A stretch of 64,000 nt of DNA from PWND01 sp964614525 (GTDB lineage: Bacteria; Bacteroidota; Bacteroidia; Bacteroidales; UBA7960): NCBI GenBank assembly GCA_964614525.1, contig CAZTPA010000003.1:42463-106462 (forward strand), in the 5' to 3' direction. The number at the start of each line of letters is the position of its first letter. Within the stretch, counting starts at the first letter, position 1. Position numbers and translations under genes: made by a program. Below the pieces are notes generated by a model. The model searched no databases and was not told the DNA's origin. It saw only the letters and a program-made list of their open reading frames with translations. This document shows positions 32,502-42,115 of this stretch, piece after piece.

Positions 32502-33611
32502 CTATCCCTTTATTTCTTTCACCATTCCATTATCAACTTCAAAAATCTTTGTTTCTGTTTTTATTGCAGAAAAAATTTTTTCTAATCTTCCGGCATCTGT
32601 ATCTGTGACAAATATTTGCCCAAAAGTATTTTCACTTACCAGTTTCATTAACTGAGTAACGCGGTGTTCATCCAGCTTGTCAAAAATATCATCAAAAAGC
32701 ATAATAGGATTAAGCTCTTTTACCCTTTTCGTAAAAGCAAATTGAGCAAGTTTCAGTGCAATTATAAATGACTTTTGCTGGCCCTGGCTTCCAAATTTCT
32801 TTACAGGATAATTGTTTATTATAAACTCCAGATTATCCTTATGTATTCCTTTAGTTGTAAATTGAGCATAAGTATCACTTTGCCTTGAATCTTTTAATAA
32901 ATTTTCAAAACTATCATCATTTAAATGAGAAATATAATTAATACTTACATTTTCCTCTGCGTGAGTTAAAAATGAATAATATTCAGAAAAAACCGGTAAA
33001 AATTCATCAAAGAACAACTTCCTTTGTTCATATAAATAACTTCCATGTTCAATAAGCTGCTCATCCCACACTTCCAAGGATGATTCATCAAAAAATTTCT
33101 TTTCGGCAAAACTTTTCAGTAATGTATTTCTTTGTAATAAGGCTCTTTTATAATGAAGTAAAACATGCAAATACTCTTTATTATATTGAGATATAACTCC
33201 ATCCACAAACTTCCTTCTATCCTCGCTGCCACCCAAAAGCAGGTTTACATCTCCAGGATGAACCAAAACCAGTGGATAAAGCCCAATATGATCGGACAGA
33301 CGGTCATAAACTTTCTTATTGCGCTTAAAAATTTTATTTTGATTCCTTTTCATACCGCAGTGTAGTTCATCTGTTTTTCCATTCATTTTATAATTGCCGC
33401 GAATTACAAAAAAATCAAAGTCATGATGAATATTCTGAGAATCAATAGGATTAGAAAAGCTTTTACAAAATGATAAATAATATATTGCATCAAGCAAATT
33501 TGTCTTTCCTGATGCATTTTTACCTGTGAAGCAATTTACCTTTGGACTAAACTCAAGGTTTGCTTCATTGTAATTTTTGAAGTTTATTATTGATAAATTT
33601 TGCAAAAACAT
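32502..33611 (-). CDS. recF: DNA replication/repair protein RecF
   Basis: A 369-residue SMC-like ATPase. Walker A occurs in NCFTGKNASGKTNLLDAIY, the ABC signature in the FGSQGQQKSFIIALKLAQ segment and Walker B in LNPIMLFDDIFDKLDEHR. RecF loads RecA at gaps with RecO and RecR. I prefer the ATG at 33611 (MFLQNLSI) over 33617, since family members usually begin two to four residues before the first strand; both are possible. A promoter-like box is at 33632-33639. DUF721 follows in the same direction. Confidence 0.95.
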   Translation of the reverse strand: MFLQNLSIINFKNYNEANLEFSPKVNCFTGKNASGKTNLLDAIYYLSFCKSFSNPIDSQNIHHDFDFFVIRGNYKMNGKTDELHCGMKRNQNKIFKRNKKVYDRLSDHIGLYPLVLVHPGDVNLLLGGSEDRRKFVDGVISQYNKEYLHVLLHYKRALLQRNTLLKSFAEKKFFDESSLEVWDEQLIEHGSYLYEQRKLFFDEFLPVFSEYYSFLTHAEENVSINYISHLNDDSFENLLKDSRQSDTYAQFTTKGIHKDNLEFIINNYPVKKFGSQGQQKSFIIALKLAQFAFTKRVKELNPIMLFDDIFDKLDEHRVTQLMKLVSENTFGQIFVTDTDAGRLEKIFSAIKTETKIFEVDNGMVKEIKG

Positions 33612-33631
33612 ATTCACTTTATTATGTATTA

Positions 33632-33639
33632 CAAAAGTA
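33632..33639 (-). promoter_or_regulatory. -7 box for recF-DUF721
   Basis: The coding strand reads TACTTTTG, 20 bases upstream of the preferred start. Confidence 0.5.
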
Positions 33640-33991
33640 CCATATTTTTTAGATTCATTTAATTAATAAGAACTAAAGCACATCTTTGTTTTATGCTATG
33701 ATTAAGAAATTATAAACGCAAATGTCAGTTTTTTAATCTTTTATTGTCCTGATATATTCAATATCAAATTATTTGTTGTTGAGAAATTTGATATCAAATT
33801 TTATCTGATTCAAATCATACATATTTTATTTACAGCCTCTTAAAAAATCAAAAAATGAATAATGGGATGATATATTATTATACTTTTGTTTATGTATGAA
33901 GACTAAATCAATATGAATACTTTTTTGCATTTAGACATACCTGAAAGGACAGTCTAATAAAAATTATTATTAACCAAAACACACAAATAGC
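33640..33991. promoter_or_regulatory. Divergent spacer between recF and the M3 peptidase
   Basis: This stretch is free of genes. ATATCAAATT occurs twice in direct orientation (33761-33770 and 33791-33800), and AATTTGATAT (33785-33794) makes an inverted copy between them, which could be an operator. TACTTTTG at 33881-33888 is a probable -7 box for the peptidase gene, giving a leader of about 100 bases. Nothing else is recognised. Confidence 0.4.
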
Positions 33992-36100
33992 ATGAAAAGA
34001 TTATTTTTATTTTTAATTCCATTGAGCATTTTTATGACAAATTGCGAAACTGACAAAAATCCGTTTTTTTCTGAGTACAATACTCCATTTGATTCTCCGC
34101 CATTTGATCGCATAGAGGAAGATCATTATATGCCTGCTTATGAAGAGGCTATGAAGCAGCACAGGGCTGAGATTGATGCAATTATAAGCAATCCTGACGA
34201 AGCGGATTTTGAAAATACTATTCTTGCATATGATAATGCCGGTGAGTTAATGAGCAAGGTAGGATCTGTTTTTTTTGGTGTTAGAAGCGCAAATACAAAT
34301 GACCGCATGAATGAGATTGCTCGTGAGCTTAATCCGATTTTGTCTGCTCACAGCAATTCTATACGTCTGGATCAGGATTTGTTTGCACGCATTCAAGATG
34401 TTTATAACAAAAGAGAAGAGCTTAATCTTGATAAAGAGCAGATGATACTTGTTGAGAAAATATACAGAGATTTTGAGCGTGCTGGAGCTGCACTGCCTGA
34501 AGAAGATCGGGAAAAATTAAAAAAGATAAATGAACGTATGTCAATGCTTTCATTAGAACTGGGAGAAAATGTTTTAGATGAAACTAACGACTTCAAACTT
34601 GTTCTCGAAACTGAAGAGGACTTGGCAGGATTGCCTGAATCTGTTATTTCTGCTGCAGCTGACGCAGCGAAAGAGGCTGATATGGAAGGCAAGTGGGTAA
34701 TTACGCTTCATAAGCCCAGCTGGATTCCGTTTTTGCAGCATTCTACAAGAAGAGATCTTCGTGAAAAAGTTTATAAGGCTTACTACATGAGGGGAAATAA
34801 CGGTAATGATAATGATAATAAAAAATTGTTTGCCGAATTAATGAAACTTCGCAGAGAATATGCAAACTTGCTTGGCTTCGATAATTATGCTGAATTTTTT
34901 AATGAGATACAAATGGCAGAGAAACCGGAGAATGTATATAGCTTTCTTCACCAGGTTTGGGAACCTGCGCTAAAAAGAGCCAAAAGCGAACTCGATCAAA
35001 TGCAGAAAATAATTGATAGAGAAGGTGGTGACTTTGAACTTGAATCGTGGGACTGGTGGCACTATGCCGAGAAATTACGTAAAGAAAAATATGATCTTGA
35101 TGATGCAGAGCTTAAACCTTATTTTACTATTGAAAATGTTAGAAACGGCTCATTCCTTCTGGCTAATAAACTTTATGGGATAAGCTTTGAAAAGCTTGAT
35201 AATGTGCCTGTTTATCATGAAGAAGTTGAAGCTTATGAAGTTAAAGAAGAAGATGGAACTCATCTGGCAGTATTATTTATAGATCCACATCCACGCGCCG
35301 GCAAAAGAGGTGGAGCATGGTGTGGTTCATACAGAAGCGGTGCTTACGATGAAAATGGAGAAAAAATAACCCCTATTGTTACTATGGTTATGAACTTTTC
35401 ACGACCTAGTGGTGACAAACCCGCTATGCTTAGCTGGGATGAAACAACAACTTATTTTCATGAATTTGGACATGCTTTGCATAATTTCTTCGCTGATGGT
35501 AAATATAGAAGAACCAGCAGAAGTGTACCCCGCGATTTTGTCGAGCTTCCATCTCAGATTTGTGAAAATTGGGCAAGTGAAACTGAAATGCTAAAAGAAT
35601 ATGCTCTGCATTATGAAACAGGAGAACCTATTCCTGATGAGCTGATTAAAAAAATACAAAATAGTGCACACTTTAATCAGGGATTTGTTACTGTTGAGTA
35701 TGTGGCTGCAGCTCTTCTTGATATGGACTGGCATACCGCTGATTTTTCTGATATTGATGTTGAAAATATTGATGTTGAAGAATTTGAAAAGCAATCTATG
35801 AACAATATTGGTTTAATTGATGAAATTATTCCAAGATATAAAACAACTTATTTTAATCATATTTTTGGAACAGGATATGCCGCCGGATATTATGTTTATC
35901 TGTGGGCAGGAGTTTTAGATTCAGATGCTTTTTATGCTTTCAAAGAATCAGGAGATCTTTTTAATAAGGAATTAGCTGATAAGTTTAGAAAATATATCCT
36001 TGCTAATAATAGCATATATGAGGGTATGGAAGCTTATGTTAATTTTAGAGGAGAAGAACCTTCTATTGAACCTCTTCTTGAAAAAAGAGGTATGAAATAG
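33992..36100 (+). CDS. M3-family peptidyl-dipeptidase (Dcp-like) lipoprotein
   Basis: A 702-residue zinc metallopeptidase. The N-terminus has a signal peptide and lipobox (FMTNC, Cys18), so it should be lipid-anchored in the envelope rather than cytoplasmic like E. coli Dcp. The zinc site is FHEFGHALHNFF, with the third ligand Glu in LPSQICENWASE. The surrounding TTTYFHEFGHAL context and the C-terminal GTGYAAGYYVYLWAGVLDSD are typical of the Dcp/oligopeptidase A group. It would release dipeptides from peptide C-termini, supporting peptide use. Length matches the family (about 680-710). It is a single gene with its own promoter and terminator. Confidence 0.9.
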   Translation: MKRLFLFLIPLSIFMTNCETDKNPFFSEYNTPFDSPPFDRIEEDHYMPAYEEAMKQHRAEIDAIISNPDEADFENTILAYDNAGELMSKVGSVFFGVRSANTNDRMNEIARELNPILSAHSNSIRLDQDLFARIQDVYNKREELNLDKEQMILVEKIYRDFERAGAALPEEDREKLKKINERMSMLSLELGENVLDETNDFKLVLETEEDLAGLPESVISAAADAAKEADMEGKWVITLHKPSWIPFLQHSTRRDLREKVYKAYYMRGNNGNDNDNKKLFAELMKLRREYANLLGFDNYAEFFNEIQMAEKPENVYSFLHQVWEPALKRAKSELDQMQKIIDREGGDFELESWDWWHYAEKLRKEKYDLDDAELKPYFTIENVRNGSFLLANKLYGISFEKLDNVPVYHEEVEAYEVKEEDGTHLAVLFIDPHPRAGKRGGAWCGSYRSGAYDENGEKITPIVTMVMNFSRPSGDKPAMLSWDETTTYFHEFGHALHNFFADGKYRRTSRSVPRDFVELPSQICENWASETEMLKEYALHYETGEPIPDELIKKIQNSAHFNQGFVTVEYVAAALLDMDWHTADFSDIDVENIDVEEFEKQSMNNIGLIDEIIPRYKTTYFNHIFGTGYAAGYYVYLWAGVLDSDAFYAFKESGDLFNKELADKFRKYILANNSIYEGMEAYVNFRGEEPSIEPLLEKRGMK

Positions 36101-36120
36101 TACTGAAATTTAATAAATAG

Positions 36121-36166
36121 AAAAAGGCTGTCTGTATTGTCAATTGACTTTTAGACAGCCTTTTTT
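36121..36166. terminator. Bidirectional terminator between M3 peptidase and receiver-like gene
   Basis: AAAAAGGCTGTCT and AGACAGCCTTTTTT form a 13-bp stem around a 19-base loop. With A-run and T-run at both ends it serves the convergent genes on each side. Confidence 0.9.
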
Positions 36167-36184
36167 AATAAATAAACAACACTA

Positions 36185-36538
36185 TTAATTACTGCTAAAA
36201 AACTCAAATAAGTTATGCTTATGGATCTTCGCTCCATTAGCATAATTTTTAATCTTTCGGATAATATCCATTGGACTATCAGCAAAATCAACATGAATCA
36301 TTTTTATGTTAGGATATTTTTGAAGAAATATTTCTTTAAAAGAATGACGATATCTGTCTAACATCATTGGACCAATCAAAACAAGGTCATGAGGTGTGCT
36401 TTCAATCTCTTCACATAAGGAATGATATTTCGTGGCTTTTCCGCAAATAGTTATTTCCGGATCAGAAATTATATATGATAAAATTCCATTCAGCATTATA
36501 TCGCTGCTATCTGCAACAATTATTTTTACTGCGCTCAT
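36185..36538 (-). CDS. Stand-alone receiver-like protein without phospho-acceptor Asp
   Basis: A 117-residue protein with the size and strand pattern of a response-regulator receiver: VKIIVADSSDIMLNGI at the start, DLVLIGPMML at the third strand, and GAKIHKHNL near the end. The position normally holding the phosphorylated Asp (DLVLLD in active receivers) is Gly, and one of the N-terminal acidic pair is Ser. It is therefore probably a pseudo-receiver acting by protein contact. No DNA-binding domain is attached. A NarL-type regulator lies 190 bases upstream on the same strand. Partner unknown. Confidence 0.65.
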   Translation of the reverse strand: MSAVKIIVADSSDIMLNGILSYIISDPEITICGKATKYHSLCEEIESTPHDLVLIGPMMLDRYRHSFKEIFLQKYPNIKMIHVDFADSPMDIIRKIKNYANGAKIHKHNLFEFFSSN

Positions 36539-36562
36539 ATTTTATTGATTTATTATTTAGCT

Positions 36563-36570
36563 CAAAGATA
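36563..36570 (-). promoter_or_regulatory. -7 box for the receiver-like gene
   Basis: The coding strand reads TATCTTTG, 24 bases before the start, so the gene need not depend on the upstream regulator's transcript. Confidence 0.5.
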
Positions 36571-36727
36571 TTTACAACAAATATATAATCTAACAGTGTT
36601 TTTACTCAATATGTATTGTGGAAACACTTAATTTAGAGAATGCATGTATTTCAATGATAATAATACAATCAGGATTGATTGAAATCAAAAATTAAGTATG
36701 TAAATGACAGGATGAGAAATAAAAAGT

Positions 36728-37375
36728 CTATATATCAATAATCTTATTCTTTATTGCATACTTAATAAGTTCAACACTGTTTTTCATGTTGGTTTTCTGC
36801 AATATGTGGTTTTTGTGAGATTCAATTGTACGAACACTTAGGAATAACTTTTCTGCAATCTCGCTATTGTTATATCCTTCAGCAAAAAGTTGTAAAACTT
36901 CAAGTTCTCTCTTCGTTAAACTAGGCATTAAACCAGATGCTTTCTTCTTTTTGTTGGCATAATTCTTTACAATTTCTTCAGATATTGTAGTATGGAAAAA
37001 ATTTTTGCCGCTGTGTATTGTTTGTATTGCCTCTACCAATTCTTCAGAGGAAACATCTTTAGGAACATAACCATCAGCACCGACATCAATTGCATCAGAA
37101 ATGTTGTTGTAATCAGAATGCATTGAAAGGATAAGTATTTTGATGTCTGAGAAATTCTTTTTAATTGCTGCTGTTGTTTCTATTCCTGACATATTTGGCA
37201 TGCTGATGTCAAGCAACATAACATCCGGCTTTACAGTTTTTAATAAGTCTAGTGCTTCTTGTCCGCTATGAGCTATACCAATAACGTCAATTCTATCCGC
37301 ACCCATTAAAAACAGACTTATACAATCTGTTACAAGTTTGTGATCATCTACAATTACAACTTTTATTTTTTCCAT
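36728..37375 (-). CDS. NarL/FixJ-family response regulator
   Basis: A 215-residue regulator. The receiver (about 1-120) has VVIVDDHKLV, the phospho-acceptor Asp in VMLLDISMPNMSG, the switch Ser/Thr in ILILSMHSD and Lys in GYVPKDVS. The LuxR-type helix-turn-helix (about 148-210) reads LTKRELEVLQLFAEGYNNSEIAEKLFLS in two parts, followed by SVRTIESHKNHI. No sensor kinase is adjacent, so it is an orphan in this window. All catalytic receiver residues appear intact. The target genes are unknown. Confidence 0.93.
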   Translation of the reverse strand: MEKIKVVIVDDHKLVTDCISLFLMGADRIDVIGIAHSGQEALDLLKTVKPDVMLLDISMPNMSGIETTAAIKKNFSDIKILILSMHSDYNNISDAIDVGADGYVPKDVSSEELVEAIQTIHSGKNFFHTTISEEIVKNYANKKKKASGLMPSLTKRELEVLQLFAEGYNNSEIAEKLFLSVRTIESHKNHILQKTNMKNSVELIKYAIKNKIIDI

Positions 37376-37571
37376 GAATTCTTTTTATAAATAATATCTG
37401 CCAAAAAATACTTAAGTCTTTTCAAAAGCAGTTTATGTATATTTATGCAAATTAACAACAACTTTATTTATTATCAAAATATTTTTCAAACTACATTTAA
37501 AAAAGATACTTCTAATTGTTGGTAAATGCATGATTTAATTTAAACAATCATTTTACTTTTATATTTGATCT

Positions 37572-38333
37572 TTATATCTTTTTTTGTATTTGGGATGCAG
37601 TAGCTTGAGCTTTTGGCATTACCAATAAATCATTTATGCATACATGATCAGGCAAACCGGCTGTAAACACAACAATTTCAGCAATATCTTTTCCGCTTAA
37701 TGGCGTAAATCCTTCATAAACTTTATCAGCTGCTTGCTGATCTCCTTTAAACCTGACAAGGCTAAACTCAGTTTCTGCGGCACCCGGACTGATTTGACTG
37801 ACTTTTATACCATGTGGCAATAAATCAATTCTCATTCCTTTTGTTATTGCATCAACTGCGTGCTTGCTTGCACAATAAACATTTCCTTTCGGATAAACTT
37901 CTCTTCCGGCTATTGATCCAATATTTATTATTTGTCCACTTTTGTTTTCTATCATTAAAGGAATAATTTTTTTACTGACATATAATAATCCTTTTACATT
38001 AGTATCAATCATATTCTCCCAATCTTCAATTAAACCTTCATCTATTGTATTTAGTCCAAGGGATAAACCGGCATTGTTAACTAAAATGTCTATTTTTTTC
38101 CAATCTTTTCCAAGGCTGTCAATAGATTTGCTTACCTCATCCTTATTTCTTACATCAAAAGCTAAAGTTTTAACTTTGACATTATAAGTAGCAGTTAAAC
38201 TTTCAGCCAATTTATTCAATCTTTCCTCTCTGCGTCCATTTATTATCAATGAGTAGCCGGATTCTGCAAACTTTAGGGCGCAAGCCTCACCAATACCGCT
38301 CGTTGCACCGCTTATAAAAACAATCTTAGCCAT
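37572..38333 (-). CDS. Short-chain dehydrogenase/reductase (YdfG-like)
   Basis: A 253-residue classical SDR. The cofactor motif is SGATSGIGEACA, followed by INGRREERL with an Arg-Arg that favours NADP. The family motif NNAGLSLG, the catalytic Ser in NIGSIAGRE, and Tyr/Lys in YCASKHAVD are all present. The closest named group I can suggest is YdfG-type 3-hydroxy acid or serine/allo-threonine dehydrogenases. The C-terminal DIAEIVVFTAGLPDHVCINDLLVMP (in pieces DIAEIVVFTA and NDLLVMP) fits that group. The gene stands alone. Substrate is not determined. Confidence 0.88.
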   Translation of the reverse strand: MAKIVFISGATSGIGEACALKFAESGYSLIINGRREERLNKLAESLTATYNVKVKTLAFDVRNKDEVSKSIDSLGKDWKKIDILVNNAGLSLGLNTIDEGLIEDWENMIDTNVKGLLYVSKKIIPLMIENKSGQIINIGSIAGREVYPKGNVYCASKHAVDAITKGMRIDLLPHGIKVSQISPGAAETEFSLVRFKGDQQAADKVYEGFTPLSGKDIAEIVVFTAGLPDHVCINDLLVMPKAQATASQIQKKI

Positions 38334-38393
38334 ATTCTGTTTTTCGTCAGATAAAAATGTTAAATAAATAAAATAAAGATTAATCTTATAAAA

Positions 38394-39701
38394 TTACACA
38401 AATATTTTTTTAATTAATAGCTTTATTTTTTCAAAATCTACTAAATATAAAAAAGCCATCCATAAAAACGGGAGGGCAGGAATTTTATATCTTACCAGTC
38501 CTCCATATATTGGCGTCACTATTCCAACCAAAATAAATGTAAGAATAACAAAAGAAATACAAAACCACAAAAAGGGATTAAAAAGTTTTTCTTTGTTATA
38601 AAACACAGCCATAAATATTATTGAAATCCATATAAACAAGTTTTCTAAAGCTGCTATTAATATAATAGGAGAATCACTATCAAGCAAATGCGGCCGTGTT
38701 AATGTATTCCAAAAGCCTGAAGGAACAAAACTCAGAATACTGAATATATTCGCTTGCATTAGTCTGTCGGTAATTATACTTCCGGCTTCAACAAACTGTG
38801 TGAAATTCACAAAGTTATTTTGTTTATTTGCCAAAATTTCCAGCATATTATAAGAAGGAAAAACATAGCCTATTCCCATAAATATAAGCATCCATAGTAC
38901 AAATATTGCAACATACTTTAGTATAATATAATGGTCAGTTTTGTTTCTGAAAATGTAATACGCTATTATCACAGGAATAAGTAAAAAACCTATGTATGCT
39001 TTCAATAAAACTAATAGAAACAGAGAAATCAGTATGTTAAAAATGAAAATAAGCTTTATATGTTTTATTATTATTATTTTTTGTGTATAAAGCAGGAAAA
39101 TGCCTAATGCAAATAATAGAATGCTTTCCTTTAATACTCCTGATCCCCAAAATAAAACCGATGGAAATAAAATAATTCCCCAGAAAACATACTTTAATTT
39201 ATTTGAAGAAAATTTGTCTTTTGCAAACTTATATATTGCCAATAGTCCTGTAAATGTTAGAAAATTTGCAGAAATAATGTGAATCCCAATATTACCACCG
39301 CTTATTATCCCAATAATAGCATTAAAGCGGATTACGATTCTGTTGTCATTATAGACCGGTTCTTCCCATGGCCTGAACCAGCTTGTCATTTGGGCATAGT
39401 ATTTATCCAGATGTTCGGCCCCGGCATCTATTCCGCTAATCATTCTAAAAAAATCTATTGGGTTATCTTTTATTGCGCCGGCCATAATCATGCCGTCATT
39501 AAAATACTTATAAATATCAGCCGTGCTTTTCTCGTAATAATAATTATATACAAGAAGAAAAATAAATCCAACAATGCATTTCAGTGTAAAAGCTGCTATA
39601 AGAAACTTATAACTTATATTCTCTATGTTTCTAAAGAAAGGAGTATATTTAATAATAATGGCAAAAAATATGAAACTTAATAAAATGACAACAATATTCA
39701 A
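38394..39701 (-). CDS. Multi-pass membrane protein, possible glycan polymerase or GT-C type
   Basis: A 435-residue protein with about ten to eleven hydrophobic segments and a hydrophilic loop at residues about 60-125 (containing YYAQMTSWFRPWEEP). It also has LFPSVLFWGSGVLKES, a motif seen in uncharacterised Bacteroidota membrane proteins and reminiscent of EpsG-like or GT-C glycan enzymes. No enzymatic motif is certain. It is separate from the polysaccharide cluster at the left of the window, so a role in envelope glycan assembly is only an inference. A -7 box (coding strand TATTTTTG) lies at 39732-39739. Confidence 0.55.
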   Translation of the reverse strand: MNIVVILLSFIFFAIIIKYTPFFRNIENISYKFLIAAFTLKCIVGFIFLLVYNYYYEKSTADIYKYFNDGMIMAGAIKDNPIDFFRMISGIDAGAEHLDKYYAQMTSWFRPWEEPVYNDNRIVIRFNAIIGIISGGNIGIHIISANFLTFTGLLAIYKFAKDKFSSNKLKYVFWGIILFPSVLFWGSGVLKESILLFALGIFLLYTQKIIIIKHIKLIFIFNILISLFLLVLLKAYIGFLLIPVIIAYYIFRNKTDHYIILKYVAIFVLWMLIFMGIGYVFPSYNMLEILANKQNNFVNFTQFVEAGSIITDRLMQANIFSILSFVPSGFWNTLTRPHLLDSDSPIILIAALENLFIWISIIFMAVFYNKEKLFNPFLWFCISFVILTFILVGIVTPIYGGLVRYKIPALPFLWMAFLYLVDFEKIKLLIKKIFV

Positions 39702-39731
39702 TGTTTTGCTTTTTTAGTGTTTTTAGATAGT

Positions 39732-39739
39732 TCAAAAAT
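39732..39739 (-). promoter_or_regulatory. -7 box for the membrane protein gene
   Basis: The coding strand reads TATTTTTG, 30 bases upstream of the start at 39701. Confidence 0.45.
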
Positions 39740-39817
39740 AAGCTTTTTAAAAATAATATGTTTTTTTGAACATATAAAATAAGCAAAAAATTATTTTTTT
39801 CAGCTAATTGCTTTATG

Positions 39818-39825
39818 TATTTTTG
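39818..39825 (+). promoter_or_regulatory. -7 box for purL
   Basis: TATTTTTG followed by CC, 26 bases before the purL ATG. Confidence 0.55.
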
Positions 39826-39851
39826 CCAAGTCTTTATATAAAACTTCACTA

Positions 39852-42092
39852 ATGGAAAACATCAGCTATAATACCCCTGCAACATTAGAAATTGCCCAAA
39901 CTCTGGGATTACTGCCCGAAGAATACGAAAAAATCAAAGAGATTATGGGAAGAAATCCTAATTTCACAGAGATTAGTATTTTTTCTGTAATGTGGTCAGA
40001 GCATTGTTCTTATAAAAACTCCATTAAATGGCTTAAAACGCTTCCCCGCAAAGGTCCTCATTTGCTTGCAGAGGCAGGGGATGAAAATGCAGGATTAGTT
40101 GATATTGGTGATGATTTAGCATGTGCCTTTAAAATAGAATCTCACAATCATCCTTCTGCGCTGGAGCCTTATCAGGGTGCAGCTACGGGAGTTGGTGGCA
40201 TAAACCGGGATATTTTCACAATGGGAGCAAGACCGATTGCTCAATTAAATTCATTGCGCTTTGGCAATCCGGAACTTGAAAGGACTAAATGGCTTCTGAA
40301 AGGCGTGGTTAAAGGAATTGGCGATTATGGTAATGCTTTTGGTGTTCCTGTTGTAGCAGGAGAAGTATATTTTGACGAATGTTATAACACTAATCCACTG
40401 GTTAATGCAATGTCTGTTGGAATAGTCAGAAAAGGAAATACCATTTCTGCAATTTCAGAAGGTGTTGGAAATCCGGTTTTTATTGTTGGTTCTTCTACCG
40501 GGAAAGACGGAATACACGGTGCAACTTTTGCCTCTGAGGATATTACCGAAGCTTCTGCCGATAAAATTCCTGCGGTGCAGGTTGGTGACCCTTTTCAGGA
40601 AAAACTTCTTCTTGAGGCAAGCCTTGAGCTTATAAAAACTGATGCCGTTGTTGGAATGCAGGATATGGGTGCTGCAGGTATTACTTGTTCAACAAGCGAG
40701 ATGAGTGCAAAAGGGAAACACGGAATGATAATTCATTTGGACAAGGTGCCTATGCGACAAAAAAATATGCAAGCATTTGAAATTTTATTATCTGAGTCCC
40801 AGGAAAGAATGCTGGTTGTTGTTAAAAAAGGCAGAGAAGATGAGGTTATGAAAGTATTTGATAAGTGGGATCTAAATTGTGTTCAAATAGGTGAAGTTAT
40901 TGAAGGTGATGTCTTAAAGTATTATATGGATGGGAAACTGGTTGCTGAAGTAGCCGCAGATCCGCTGGTTTTGGGTGGTGGCGCTCCAGTGTACGACAGA
41001 GAATATAAAGAGCCGGACTACTATCAAAAGACAAAAGAATTTAAAATAGAAAGTATTCAGCAAGCACAAGACCTTAAAAGCGTAGCCGAATTTTTGTTAA
41101 GCCGTCACAGCATTGCATCAAAAAAATGGGTTAGCGAACAGTATGATTCCATGGTTGGCACAAAGAATATGTCAACTAATAATATTTCTGCTGCCGGTAT
41201 AGTTAATCTGAAAGGATCTGATAAGGCATTGGCGATGTCTGTTGATTGCAATAGCAGATATGTGCATGCAGACCCTGAAATTGGATGCGCAATTGCAGTT
41301 TCTGAAGCTGCCAGGAATATTGTTTGCAGTGGAGGTATTCCAAGTGCTGTAACAAATTGCCTCAATTTCGGAAATCCATATAGCCCTGAAGTATATTGGC
41401 AGTTTGTTGGAGCAATCAAAGGAATGAGTAAAGCTTGTGAAATATTTAAAACTCCCGTTACGGGCGGAAATGTTAGTTTTTACAATCAAACATCAAAGGG
41501 AAGTAAAGTTGAGCCTGTATTTCCTACTCCGGTTATAGGTATGTTGGGCATTTTAACCGATAAAAAGTTTATGACAGGCCTTGGTTTTAAAAAGCCGGGA
41601 CATAAGATTTATCTTATTGGAAAATCGCAAAATGATATTAATTGTTCTGAATATCTTTACGCTTACCATAAAGTAAAATTGTCTCCGCCTCCTGCATTTA
41701 AGCTTGATGAAGAATACAATGTTCAGAATATTGTTAAGGAATTGATTCAGAAAAATTTTGTAGAGTCATGCAACGATATTTCTGACGGAGGTTTGTTTGT
41801 TAGTTTGTTTGAATCTGCTCATGCCGGTAAACTTGGTTTTGACATTAGTTGTGATGAAGATATAAGAAAGGATGCTTTCCTTTTTGGTGAATCACAAAGC
41901 CGGATTATTGTTACTGTTGACACAAATAAAGAAGAAGATTTTGTTGAGATGATGGCATTATCAGAAGTGGAATTTTCTTTTCTGGGAGAAGTTATTGAAA
42001 ATGAAGCTATTATTGATGGAGAGAGCTTTGGAAGAATAGAATATCTGGGAAGTATTTATGAAAGCGTTATCCCTAAAATGATGGGAGAATAA
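39852..42092 (+). CDS. purL: Phosphoribosylformylglycinamidine synthase, PurL subunit
   Basis: A 746-residue small-type PurL, which makes FGAM from FGAR using ammonia delivered by PurQ. Motifs are FSVMWSEHCSYKNS, the ATP/substrate segment FKIESHNHPSALEPYQGAATGVGG, MGARPIAQLNS, GMQDMGAAGITCSTSEMSAKG, and a second-half TPVTGGNVSFYNQT. Length matches the three-subunit form (about 720-760), so separate PurS and PurQ are expected elsewhere, and neither is in the window. It is a single gene with its own promoter. A hairpin overlaps its end. Confidence 0.95.
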   Translation: MENISYNTPATLEIAQTLGLLPEEYEKIKEIMGRNPNFTEISIFSVMWSEHCSYKNSIKWLKTLPRKGPHLLAEAGDENAGLVDIGDDLACAFKIESHNHPSALEPYQGAATGVGGINRDIFTMGARPIAQLNSLRFGNPELERTKWLLKGVVKGIGDYGNAFGVPVVAGEVYFDECYNTNPLVNAMSVGIVRKGNTISAISEGVGNPVFIVGSSTGKDGIHGATFASEDITEASADKIPAVQVGDPFQEKLLLEASLELIKTDAVVGMQDMGAAGITCSTSEMSAKGKHGMIIHLDKVPMRQKNMQAFEILLSESQERMLVVVKKGREDEVMKVFDKWDLNCVQIGEVIEGDVLKYYMDGKLVAEVAADPLVLGGGAPVYDREYKEPDYYQKTKEFKIESIQQAQDLKSVAEFLLSRHSIASKKWVSEQYDSMVGTKNMSTNNISAAGIVNLKGSDKALAMSVDCNSRYVHADPEIGCAIAVSEAARNIVCSGGIPSAVTNCLNFGNPYSPEVYWQFVGAIKGMSKACEIFKTPVTGGNVSFYNQTSKGSKVEPVFPTPVIGMLGILTDKKFMTGLGFKKPGHKIYLIGKSQNDINCSEYLYAYHKVKLSPPPAFKLDEEYNVQNIVKELIQKNFVESCNDISDGGLFVSLFESAHAGKLGFDISCDEDIRKDAFLFGESQSRIIVTVDTNKEEDFVEMMALSEVEFSFLGEVIENEAIIDGESFGRIEYLGSIYESVIPKMMGE

Positions 42093-42105
42093 TAATCCTC
42101 CCATC
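42080..42105. terminator. Hairpin between convergent purL and M13 peptidase
   Basis: GATGGGAG pairs perfectly with CTCCCATC around a 10-base loop that contains the purL stop. No T-run follows on the plus strand, so termination is uncertain. Confidence 0.4.
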
Positions 42106-42115
42106 AATAAAAAAA

